45,471 bases of DNA from Helicobacter pullorum NCTC 12824 (GTDB lineage: Bacteria > Campylobacterota > Campylobacteria > Campylobacterales > Helicobacteraceae): NCBI RefSeq assembly GCF_017979475.1, contig NZ_JAERIT010000011.1, forward strand, positions 1 through 45,471, in the 5' to 3' direction. Shown piece after piece: positions 16,364 to 24,433 of the stretch. Each line of letters begins with the position of its first letter. The first letter of the stretch is position 1. Under the pieces are notes generated by a model that saw only the letters and a list, made by a program, of their open reading frames with translations, was not told the origin of the DNA and made no database searches. The position numbers and the translations under genes are program-made.

Positions 16364-17707
16364 TTGGAATCAATAAAAAAATCTCTAATTATTATTGCAA
16401 TTGATATTCTTATCTTTGCGCTTTTATATACTTTTTTGCCCTTTGAGAGAAATGCAAACATCGGGATTTGCATTTTGATTTTTGTGGGGATTTTGTGGAT
16501 TACAGAAGCTACCCATACTGCCATTACTGCATTGTGCGTGCCCTTTTTGGCAGTAATCTTTGGCTTAGAAAATACCTCTAGTGCATTAAAAACTTTTGCT
16601 GATCCGGTGATATTCCTGTTTTTTGGAGGTTTTGCGATTGCTAGTGCATTGCATATTCAAGCACTAGATCGTTTCATTGCAAATTATCTCATTTACTTAG
16701 CAAAAGGCAAAATGAGCTTAGCTATTATCCTGCTCTTTTGTGTTACTGCCCTTCTTTCAATGTGGATTAGCAACACTGCCACTGCTGCTATTATGCTACC
16801 TTTGGCACTTGGTATTCTATCTAATCTCAAAATAGACAAAGACCGCAATACTTTTGTGTTTGTGCTTTTGGGTGTGGCATATAGTGCAAGTATCGGAGGC
16901 TTTGGAACTTTGGTTGGAAGCCCACCAAATGCAATTGCAGCTGCATATTTGCAAATGAACTTTTTTGATTGGATGAAGCTTGGAATACCATTTATGCTAA
17001 TTATGTTACCTAGCTGCATTATTATTTTGTATTTACTTTTGAAGCCTAATTTAAACACTCAATTTAGCATAGAATTAGAAAACACACAATGGAATCACAA
17101 AAAAACCATTACCCTAATCATTTTTGCCCTCACTGCACTTGCATGGATATTGAGTGCAAAAATCAGTTCTCTTTTGGGGGGTATTGATGATTTAGACACC
17201 ATTATTGCCCTTGCTTGTGCCATTGCTATTGGGGTTACCAAAGTAGCCACTTGGAAAGATATTCAAAACAATACAGATTGGGGTGTTTTGTGGCTTTTTG
17301 GTGGGGGATTAGCTTTGAGTGCGATTTTAAAAGATTCTGGAGCTAGTGCGGTTTTGGCAAATGGTGTAGCACAAATCTTTGGCAATAGCCATTGGCTAAT
17401 TATCATTATTGTAGTAGCCTTTTTCATCATTGCTCTAACCGAATTTACAAGCAACACAGCAAGTGCTGCCCTACTTGTGCCGATTTTTGGAGTAGTTGGC
17501 GAAGCTATTGGAATGCCAGAACATATCTTGCCACTTGTAATTGGATTTGGTGCAAGTTGTGCTTTTATGCTACCTGTGGCAACTCCACCTAATGCAATTG
17601 TGTATGGAACAGGCTATGTCAAACAAATAGAAATGATGAAATATGGCGTATGGGTTAATTTATTTTCAATTGTTTTAATTACGATATTTGCTTCTTTGGT
17701 TTGGTGA
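16364..17707 (+). CDS. DASS (SLC13) family sodium:anion symporter
   Basis: A 447-residue transporter with about 11-12 helices in the DASS/SLC13 family, which imports di- or tricarboxylates or sulfate with sodium. Both SNT signature motifs of the two inverted repeats are visible: WISNTATAAIMLPLALG at about residue 135 and EFTSNTASAALLVPIFG at about residue 360. GVAYSASIGGFGTLVGSPPN and MLPVATPPNAIVYGTG are the substrate and sodium clamp regions. The start is TTG with GGGGG nine bases upstream, only 23 bases after dnaJ, so readthrough from dnaJ is likely. The substrate cannot be assigned. Confidence 0.9.
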   Translation: MESIKKSLIIIAIDILIFALLYTFLPFERNANIGICILIFVGILWITEATHTAITALCVPFLAVIFGLENTSSALKTFADPVIFLFFGGFAIASALHIQALDRFIANYLIYLAKGKMSLAIILLFCVTALLSMWISNTATAAIMLPLALGILSNLKIDKDRNTFVFVLLGVAYSASIGGFGTLVGSPPNAIAAAYLQMNFFDWMKLGIPFMLIMLPSCIIILYLLLKPNLNTQFSIELENTQWNHKKTITLIIFALTALAWILSAKISSLLGGIDDLDTIIALACAIAIGVTKVATWKDIQNNTDWGVLWLFGGGLALSAILKDSGASAVLANGVAQIFGNSHWLIIIIVVAFFIIALTEFTSNTASAALLVPIFGVVGEAIGMPEHILPLVIGFGASCAFMLPVATPPNAIVYGTGYVKQIEMMKYGVWVNLFSIVLITIFASLVW

Positions 17708-17759
17708 GTTTTAAGAAACTTTTTACGCATTATTTGAAAGAATAAAAGCAATGCAGATT

Positions 17760-17783
17760 CAAGAATGGAAAAACCCATTCTTG
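17760..17783. terminator. Hairpin between convergent DASS and PepSY genes
   Basis: CAAGAATGG (17760-17768) and CCATTCTTG (17775-17783) form a perfect nine-base stem with a six-base A-rich loop in the 77-base convergent gap. There is no T run directly after it on either strand, so it may be a weak bidirectional terminator or an RNA 3' end stabiliser rather than a classical intrinsic terminator. Confidence 0.5.
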
Positions 17784-17784
17784 A

Positions 17785-18333
17785 TTACATAACACTCAAA
17801 ACGCCCAAAACAATGCTTACAAGACAGCCTGCCAAAATTGTCCCATATTGAATATTTCTATTTTTCTTAGAGTTAAAAAGAGTAATCATCAATCCAGAGA
17901 GGTAAAGCAAAACCATCGTAATACCAAAACCAATGGCTAAAACATTAAAATACCATTTAGCTTTTGCCTTGTGCAACATAATCATATCCCCAATCAACGA
18001 ACGCTTAGTAGTGTTAATAGTCCATTGATTCTCCCCACTTTGTGCGATACTTGCAGAATAATGTGTGCCACCAATACTCAATGCACCACTCTTATTAGGT
18101 TTTGGCTCTGTTTTTGCAGGTAGAGGCAAATTATTTTCTTCTAAATACTTCAACATTGCATCAATTTCTCCGCCCTTAGGAATCTCCGCATTGAGGATAT
18201 AAGTGTTTTTTGTCGCTCCGCTATCTTGGTCAAATCCACTAATATATAAAACACCCGTGAGTGCATACATCAAAGCAACCGGCAAGAAAAACAAGCTAAG
18301 ATAGATGTGAAGATTGCGAAATTGTTTTGTCAT
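17785..18333 (-). CDS. PepSY-type membrane protein
   Basis: A 182-residue inner-membrane protein with a first helix at about residues 10-31 (LSLFFLPVALMYALTGVLYI), a periplasmic loop of about 90 residues, and two helices near the C terminus (NVLAIGFGITMVLLYLSGLM and TILAGCLVSIVLGVLSV). His9 before helix 1 and His115 before helix 2 fit the PepSY_TM group, members of which often act in iron or haem reduction. ATG at 18333 is preferred over a TTG one codon earlier because AAGGAG is six bases upstream. Single gene, divergent from yejA. Function is inferred from family only. Confidence 0.75.
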   Translation of the reverse strand: MTKQFRNLHIYLSLFFLPVALMYALTGVLYISGFDQDSGATKNTYILNAEIPKGGEIDAMLKYLEENNLPLPAKTEPKPNKSGALSIGGTHYSASIAQSGENQWTINTTKRSLIGDMIMLHKAKAKWYFNVLAIGFGITMVLLYLSGLMITLFNSKKNRNIQYGTILAGCLVSIVLGVLSVM

Positions 18334-18370
18334 CAAAAACTCCTTTATACAAACAAAATTGAAGGTTTGA

Positions 18371-18430
18371 ATTATATTTAAAAAATGTGAATATAATGTT
18401 AAGTAAAAATAATCTTTTATTTGATAGAAT
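18371..18430. promoter_or_regulatory. Divergent promoter region, PepSY gene and yejA
   Basis: On the minus strand TATAAT at 18376-18371 is a -10 box for the PepSY gene. On the plus strand TATAAT at 18392-18397 and TAGAAT at 18425-18430 are candidates for yejA; the second gives a leader of about 25 bases and the first about 60. I see no clear Fur-type palindrome here. Confidence 0.5.
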
Positions 18431-18460
18431 CCAAAAACCCTTAAAATAATAGGAAAACTT

Positions 18461-20272
18461 ATGCGTTATTTATTATTCTTGTTTTTATTAAACTTCTCTC
18501 TTTTTGCGGCTGATACTTATAGCAATAATGCATTTGCTATCAATGGGGAAGTAAAATACAAAAATTTCAAGCATTTTGATTATGTCAATCCTAATGCCCA
18601 AAAAGGTGGGCATATCAAAGAATATGCAATTGGGACTTTTGATAGCTTTTATGACTTTTTGCTAAAAGGCACGAGTGCGCAAGGTTTGCATCTTATCTAT
18701 GATACTTTAATGGTGCGTTCTTATGATGAGCCAAGCAGTCAATATGGATTAGTAGCCAAACAAATCCAAAGAGCAAAAGACAATACTTTTGTAATCTTCC
18801 ATTTAAATGAAAATGCTCGTTTTCATGATGGCAAGGAAATTACTGCCTTTGATGTGGAATTTAGCTTTAACACTCTTGCTAGAGGGGAAAATCCCTCCAT
18901 GGCGCGCTATTATGCTGACATCAAAGAAGCTATTGTGGTTGATAAATATACCATTCGCTTTAATTTCAAAGATTCCAACAATCGCGAATTAGCCCTGATT
19001 TTAGGGGATTTACCAATTCTTCCCAAACATTATTATGAAGGGATAGATTTTCATTCAAACTCACTTAGAATCCCGCTAGGAAGCGGTCCATATAAACTTG
19101 AATCATTTGATGCTGGACGCAGTGTTACCTACAAAAGAGTAGAAAATTACTGGGCAAAGGATCACCCCACACGCATTGGACATTTCAATTTTGATAGAAT
19201 CACTTTTGAATATTACAAAGATGATTCAGTAGCACTAGAGGCATTTAAAGCTGGAAAATATGATTACAGACAAGAGATGAGTGCGAAAAATTGGGCTTTG
19301 GGCTATGAAGGCAAAGCACTTAAAGAAGGTGAGATTATCAAGCAAGAAATTTTGCACTCTCTCTCTAGCGGAATGCAAGGCTTTGTTTTTAATCTACGCA
19401 AGGATTTCTTCAAAGATATTAAAACAAGGGAAGCTTTGGGACTTGCTTTTGATTTTGAATGGAGCAATAAGAATCTTTTTTACAATCAATATTCAAGAAC
19501 TAAAAGCTTTTTTGACAATTCAGAATTCGCAAGCGTTGGAGTGCCTTTGGGCGAAGAATTAAAACTTCTAGAATCTTTTAAAAACAATCTCCCTCCAAAA
19601 CTCTTCACACAAAGCTTTGAACTACCTACAACCACAGGCAATGGCAGCAATAGAGAAAATCTCAAAAAAGCACAAAACCTGCTCAAAGAAGCAGGATACA
19701 CAATGAAAAATGGGAAGCTTTATAATCCAAACAATCAACCTTTTGTCTTTGAGCTTTTATTGGTTTCCCCAGCTATGCAAAGAGTGGCTGTTCCTTTTGC
19801 CAAAAATTTGCAATCTCTTGGAATTGAAATGAAAATTCGCCTTGTAGATGTCAGTCAATACATTAACCGCTTAAGGACTTTTGATTATGATATGATTGTG
19901 GCGGTTTTCCCTCAAAGTCTCTCACCGGGAAATGAACAAAGATTCTTTTGGGGATCAAGTGCTGCCAAAGCCGAGGGAAGCTATAATTATGCAGGCATAG
20001 AAAATCCTGTGGTAGATTCTTTGATTGAAAAAGTAATCAATGCTAAAAACTATCAAGAATTACTCATAACAACAAGAGCGCTTGATAGAGTACTTTTGTG
20101 GAATTATTATGTAATCCCTCATTTTCACACCAAAACCTTTAGGGTAGCTTTTTGGAATTTTTTAGAACATCCCAAAATTACCCCCATTTACAATGTTGGT
20201 TTTGAAACTTGGTGGGTTAATGAAGAAAAACTTTTGAAACTTCAAGAAAAATATCCTTCATTTAGACGCTAA
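18461..20272 (+). CDS. yejA: Peptide ABC transporter substrate-binding protein, YejA-like
   Basis: This is the periplasmic binding protein of an oligopeptide importer. The 603 residues include a signal peptide (residues 1-16, ending LFA), the SBP_5 core (NENARFHDGKEITAFDVEFS near residue 117, SGPYKLESF near residue 209) and the YejA-type features AQKGGHIKEYAIGTFDSF at the N terminus and FPQSLSPGNEQRFFWGSSAA near residue 487. In E. coli YejABEF imports peptides and the antibiotic microcin C. yejB follows nine bases later, and a complete importer operon follows. Confidence 0.9.
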   Translation: MRYLLFLFLLNFSLFAADTYSNNAFAINGEVKYKNFKHFDYVNPNAQKGGHIKEYAIGTFDSFYDFLLKGTSAQGLHLIYDTLMVRSYDEPSSQYGLVAKQIQRAKDNTFVIFHLNENARFHDGKEITAFDVEFSFNTLARGENPSMARYYADIKEAIVVDKYTIRFNFKDSNNRELALILGDLPILPKHYYEGIDFHSNSLRIPLGSGPYKLESFDAGRSVTYKRVENYWAKDHPTRIGHFNFDRITFEYYKDDSVALEAFKAGKYDYRQEMSAKNWALGYEGKALKEGEIIKQEILHSLSSGMQGFVFNLRKDFFKDIKTREALGLAFDFEWSNKNLFYNQYSRTKSFFDNSEFASVGVPLGEELKLLESFKNNLPPKLFTQSFELPTTTGNGSNRENLKKAQNLLKEAGYTMKNGKLYNPNNQPFVFELLLVSPAMQRVAVPFAKNLQSLGIEMKIRLVDVSQYINRLRTFDYDMIVAVFPQSLSPGNEQRFFWGSSAAKAEGSYNYAGIENPVVDSLIEKVINAKNYQELLITTRALDRVLLWNYYVIPHFHTKTFRVAFWNFLEHPKITPIYNVGFETWWVNEEKLLKLQEKYPSFRR

Positions 20273-20281
20273 GGAAGTTTT

Positions 20282-21319
20282 GTGGGAGCCTATATTTTCA
20301 AACGCCTCTTATTGATTATCCCAACTCTTCTTGGCATTATTACTTTAAATTTTTTCATTATCCAAGCAGCACCGGGAGGTCCGGTAGAGCAAATGATAGC
20401 CAAACTAGAATCACACAATCTACAAGGTGAAGTTTCTAGCGGAAGCACTTATAAAAATCAAGGTTTAGATGAGGCAACTATTGCTAAAATCAATGCACTT
20501 TATGGTTTTGACAAACCTCTTTTGGAGCGTTATTTTTTGATGTTAAAAAATTATATTGTTTTTGATTTTGGAGATAGCTTTTATAAAAATACCTCTGTTG
20601 TCAATCTCATCTTAGAAAAACTTCCGGTTTCTATTTCCCTTGGACTTTGGAGCACTTTACTAATCTATCTTATTTCAATTCCACTTGGCATCAAAAAAGC
20701 CATCTGCAATGGCACTCCCTTTGACAATCTTACAAGCACACTTATTATCATAGGCAATGCCATTCCCACTTTCCTCTTTGCTTTGATTTTAATCATCTTT
20801 TTTGCAGGAGGCACTTATTTTAGCTGGTTTCCTTTGCGAGGAATTGTGGGTGATAATTTTGAATCGCTTTCTTTGATGGAGAAAATCAAAGACTATTTTT
20901 GGCACATTACTTTGCCTGTCATTTCACTAAGCATTGGTGGCTTTGCAACCTTAACATTGCTTGCTAAAAACTCTTTTTTAGAAGAAATTTCCAAACAATA
21001 TGTTAAGCTCGCCTTTGCTAAAGGTTTGAGCGAAAAACAAGTCCTTTATCGCCATATTTTCCGCAATGCAATGTTGCTAATTATCTCTTCTATTCCTGCT
21101 GCTTTATTAGGAATTTTTCTTATGGGTTCATTATTGATAGAAATTATCTTTTCATTAGATGGTTTAGGATTATTAGGCTATGAATCCATTATCACTCGTG
21201 ATTATCCTGTAATTTTTGGGACTTTGTATATTTTTACACTTTTTGGATTGATTGCAACTCTCATTAGCGATTTGCTTTATACTTTAATTGATCCAAGAAT
21301 CCATTTTCAAAAGGCATAA
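20282..21319 (+). CDS. yejB: Peptide ABC transporter permease, YejB-like
   Basis: A 345-residue inner-membrane permease starting at GTG with AAGGAAG just upstream. The N terminus ([20 protein letters not shown]) is typical of DppB/OppB/YejB permeases and the next motif [15 protein letters not shown], with the long linker before the second helix, is YejB-like. The EAA loop that contacts the ATPase is seen as [19 protein letters not shown] near residue 239. It is followed by yejE after a single base. Confidence 0.93.
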   Translation: MGAYIFKRLLLIIPTLLGIITLNFFIIQAAPGGPVEQMIAKLESHNLQGEVSSGSTYKNQGLDEATIAKINALYGFDKPLLERYFLMLKNYIVFDFGDSFYKNTSVVNLILEKLPVSISLGLWSTLLIYLISIPLGIKKAICNGTPFDNLTSTLIIIGNAIPTFLFALILIIFFAGGTYFSWFPLRGIVGDNFESLSLMEKIKDYFWHITLPVISLSIGGFATLTLLAKNSFLEEISKQYVKLAFAKGLSEKQVLYRHIFRNAMLLIISSIPAALLGIFLMGSLLIEIIFSLDGLGLLGYESIITRDYPVIFGTLYIFTLFGLIATLISDLLYTLIDPRIHFQKA

Positions 21320-21320
21320 T

Positions 21321-22340
21321 ATGGGATTTTTCACAACTCGACATTACACAGCCTTCAAAAAAAACAAAAAAGCATTTTATTCTTTATGGATATTTTTGGG
21401 TATTTTTCTTGTCAGTTTAAGTGCGGAATTTATCGCTAATGACAAACCTTTGTATATACGCTATGACAACAAAAATTATTTTCCTATTTTCAAAAACTAT
21501 CCAGAAACTACTTTTGGCGGAGATTTTGAAAGTGATGCAAACTACAACGATCCTTATTTGCAAGATTTAATCCGCCAAAAAGGCTTTTTTATTATGCCTC
21601 TTATCCCTTATTCTTATGATACTATTATCTACAACCTACCCTCTCCCGCCCCCACTCCACCTACTCTATCTAATTGGCTAGGGACAGATGATTTGGGAAG
21701 AGACATTGTAGCACGCCTACTTTATGGCTTACAAACTTCTATCCTCTTTGCGATTATTTTGACTTTTTTTAGTTCTATCATTGGATTTTTAGTTGGAGCA
21801 ATTTGTGGGTATTTTGGAGGCAAGGTAGATTTATTTGGACAGAGGCTTATAGAAATATGGAGCGGAATGCCGATTTTATTTATTCTTATTATTTTTGCAA
21901 GCTTATTGCAACCAACATTTTGGACAATCCTTTTGATTGTTTTACTTTTTTCTTGGATTGCACTCGTGCCTTTTATAAGGGCTGAATTTTTAAAAGTGAG
22001 GAATTTAGAATACATTAAAGCAGCAAAAATGCTTGGGGTTGGTCATTGGCGAATCATCTTCTATCACATTTTGCCAAACGCCCTTATAGCAATGCTAACT
22101 TATCTACCTTTTATTTTATGTGGAAGCATTACTACTCTAGCATCTTTAGATTTTCTTGGGCTTGGATTGCCTCCACCTAGTGCAAGTTTGGGCGAGATTC
22201 TCTCTCAAGGCAAAAACAACCTTAATGCCCCTTGGCTTGGGTTGAGTGGATTTTTTATTTTAAGTATTTTGCTTTGTTTGTTGGTTTTTATTGGTGAGGG
22301 CTTAAGAGATGCCCTAAGGAGCGAAAATGACAATTCTTAA
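21321..22340 (+). CDS. yejE: Peptide ABC transporter permease, YejE-like
   Basis: The second permease of the importer, 339 residues. I start it at the ATG at 21321, one base after the yejB stop and with AAAAGG upstream; an upstream in-frame start inside yejB is less likely. Visible are the N-terminal helix (LWIFLGIFLVSLSAEFI), a periplasmic loop containing NYFPIFKNYPETTFGG, the conserved WLGTDDLGRDIVARLLYG motif near residue 117 and the EAA loop YIKAAKMLGVGHWRIIFYH near residue 230. It overlaps yejF by 14 bases. Confidence 0.94.
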   Translation: MGFFTTRHYTAFKKNKKAFYSLWIFLGIFLVSLSAEFIANDKPLYIRYDNKNYFPIFKNYPETTFGGDFESDANYNDPYLQDLIRQKGFFIMPLIPYSYDTIIYNLPSPAPTPPTLSNWLGTDDLGRDIVARLLYGLQTSILFAIILTFFSSIIGFLVGAICGYFGGKVDLFGQRLIEIWSGMPILFILIIFASLLQPTFWTILLIVLLFSWIALVPFIRAEFLKVRNLEYIKAAKMLGVGHWRIIFYHILPNALIAMLTYLPFILCGSITTLASLDFLGLGLPPPSASLGEILSQGKNNLNAPWLGLSGFFILSILLCLLVFIGEGLRDALRSENDNS

Positions 22341-23877
22341 AGTAGAATCTCTAAGCTTAAAACTTGCAAATTTCTGCCTTGAAAATATTTCTTTTGAATT
22401 ACCAAAAGGCGAGATTCTAGGAATTGTTGGAGAATCAGGAAGCGGAAAATCTATGCTTGGCAATGCTATTTTGCAACTTCTTCCAAATATCCAACACCAA
22501 AGCGGAACAATTGATTTTCTAGGGCAAAATCTCTTAAATCTCTCCCAAAAGCAAATGCAAAAAATTCGTGGCAAAGAAATTAGCTATATCTTTCAAGAAC
22601 CACTTAGCGCATTAAATCCTCTACACAAAATCAAAAAACAAATCACTGAGGCTATTTTAATCCACAATCCCACTTGCCCCAAAGATACACTCCAAAAACG
22701 AATTTTAGAACTGCTAGAAAATGTTTCTCTTCCCCCAAAAGTGCTTGATTCTTATCCACATGAACTAAGCGGGGGACAAAGACAGCGAATCTGCATTGCT
22801 ATTGCCCTTGCAAATTCTCCAAAAATCCTTATTGCCGATGAACCAACCACCGCTTTAGATTCTACAACCCAACAGCAAATCCTTGAACTTTTGCAATTCT
22901 TGCAAAAAAAACTCCACTTAAGTATTTTGTTTATTAGCCACGACCTCTTGGCTGTCTCTAAGCTCTGCAAAAAAATCCTTGTCCTAAAAAAGGGCAAGAT
23001 TATAGAAAGCGGGGATACAAGCTCTATTTTTAATAGTCCCAAAAATCCTTATACTAAGCTCTTAGTAGAATCGCTAACCTTCCATTACAACACGCAAAAA
23101 AATTTTGGCAAAACAATTATGGAAGTGGAAAATCTTGGGGTATCTTACATTGTCAAAAAAAATTTTTGGGGTAAAGCATTAGAAAAATTTGAAGCCCTAA
23201 AACCCCTTAGTTTTCAACTCAAAGAAGGCGAAAATTTAGGCATTATTGGTGAATCTGGCAGCGGCAAAACTTCTCTAGGGAATGCCATTTGCCGCTTAAT
23301 AGAATCTAATGGCACAATTAAGCTCTTAGGACAAGATTTTTTTAGCCTCAAAGGAGAATCTTTGAGAGATTTTAGAAAGAATATTCAAATGATTTTTCAA
23401 GATCCTTTTAGCTCACTCAACCCCAAAATGACAATTTCCCAGATTCTAAAAGAAGGACTATTAGCCCACAAGATTCCAAACTATCAAACAAAAATCACTC
23501 AAGCTCTTTTAGATGTCAGCTTAGATGAAAGCTTCTTAGAACGCTATCCAAATGAGTTAAGCGGAGGACAAAGACAGCGAATAAGCATTGCTAGAAGCCT
23601 CGTCCTAAAACCCAAAATTTTATTGCTTGATGAGCCCACAAGTGCATTAGACAAAAATACGCAAAAACAAATTTTGGAATTGCTTTTGAGACTTGCTAAA
23701 CAATACCATTTAAGCTATATTTGCATTAGCCACGATTTAAGCGTGATTGCAAGTTTATGTCAAAGTGTAATTGTCCTAAAAAAGGGAGAAATTTTAGAAA
23801 GAGGCGATACTCAAGAAGTTTTTGCAAATCCCAAAAATGCTTATGTCAAAAAACTTTTGGAGGCAAGTGGAATTTGA
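22327..23877 (+). CDS. yejF: Peptide ABC transporter ATPase with two nucleotide-binding domains, YejF-like
   Basis: The 516-residue protein fuses two ABC ATPase domains, as in YejF. Domain 1 (about 1-245): Walker A GESGSGKSMLG, signature LSGGQRQRI, Walker B ILIADEPTTALD, H-loop ISHD. Domain 2 (about 260-516): Walker A GESGSGKTSLG, signature LSGGQRQRI, Walker B ILLLDEPTSALD, H-loop ISHD. All catalytic motifs are intact in both halves. Its stop overlaps the TTG of the SNase-like gene. Confidence 0.95.
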   Translation: MTILKVESLSLKLANFCLENISFELPKGEILGIVGESGSGKSMLGNAILQLLPNIQHQSGTIDFLGQNLLNLSQKQMQKIRGKEISYIFQEPLSALNPLHKIKKQITEAILIHNPTCPKDTLQKRILELLENVSLPPKVLDSYPHELSGGQRQRICIAIALANSPKILIADEPTTALDSTTQQQILELLQFLQKKLHLSILFISHDLLAVSKLCKKILVLKKGKIIESGDTSSIFNSPKNPYTKLLVESLTFHYNTQKNFGKTIMEVENLGVSYIVKKNFWGKALEKFEALKPLSFQLKEGENLGIIGESGSGKTSLGNAICRLIESNGTIKLLGQDFFSLKGESLRDFRKNIQMIFQDPFSSLNPKMTISQILKEGLLAHKIPNYQTKITQALLDVSLDESFLERYPNELSGGQRQRISIARSLVLKPKILLLDEPTSALDKNTQKQILELLLRLAKQYHLSYICISHDLSVIASLCQSVIVLKKGEILERGDTQEVFANPKNAYVKKLLEASGI

Positions 23878-24428
23878 AACAAAAATTGATTAAAAAAATT
23901 TTTATGATAGGACTAATATCCAGCCTTGCTGTGCTGCATCTTTATTCTTTTGTTTTCACACCCATAACCCAACGCGTTATTCTAAAAAATATTTATGCAC
24001 CCGCTGTATTTAGCGTATATTCCAAAGATAATGGAATGCTATATTGTCAGCTCTATGGAGTGGCATCAGCAAGTAAAGATTTCAAAAGAGATTGCCAAAT
24101 CACACCAAAAGCCATTAAGGAAATGCGGCATTTTGCAATGAATTATGTGAGAAATAAAATTTTTTTGGAGCAACAATACACCATACATTACCAAAATGGT
24201 TGGTGCTTTTTGCAAAATGGAGGAAATCTCTTTAATGAAGAAATTATCAAAGATGGATATGGGGTGGTGCAATATTTTGACACTAGCCAGCCAGAAATAA
24301 TTGAAAAACTAGAAATTTTAGAAAATCTTGCAAGAAGTCAAAAAAGGGGCTTATGGAAAGAATGGAATCAAGAAATGGAATGCCTCAAAAGCACTCTAAG
24401 GCAAATTGCACAAGAATCCCAAAAATAG
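23874..24428 (+). CDS. Membrane-anchored SNase-fold protein, probably catalytically inactive
   Basis: I start this 184-residue protein at the TTG at 23874, which overlaps the yejF stop and has GGAGG upstream; an earlier in-frame ATG lies inside yejF and gives a Cys/Lys-rich shadow sequence. Residues 8-28 form one hydrophobic anchor or signal. The rest has thermonuclease (SNase) layout, with NLFNEEIIKDGYGVV near residue 119 and LENLARSQKRGLWKEW near residue 148. The residues that make SNase a nuclease are not where expected: RLLGIDTPE is replaced by QLYGVASASK, and the Arg of DKYGR is replaced around HYQNGWCF. A binding rather than cutting role is inferred. Confidence 0.7.
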   Translation: MKQKLIKKIFMIGLISSLAVLHLYSFVFTPITQRVILKNIYAPAVFSVYSKDNGMLYCQLYGVASASKDFKRDCQITPKAIKEMRHFAMNYVRNKIFLEQQYTIHYQNGWCFLQNGGNLFNEEIIKDGYGVVQYFDTSQPEIIEKLEILENLARSQKRGLWKEWNQEMECLKSTLRQIAQESQK

Positions 24429-24433
24429 GAATT

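Noticed and set aside
23757-23873. Extended N terminus of the SNase-like protein inside yejF
   Set aside because: It encodes a Cys/Lys-rich stretch read in another frame of a conserved ATPase; the TTG overlapping the yejF stop has GGAGG upstream.
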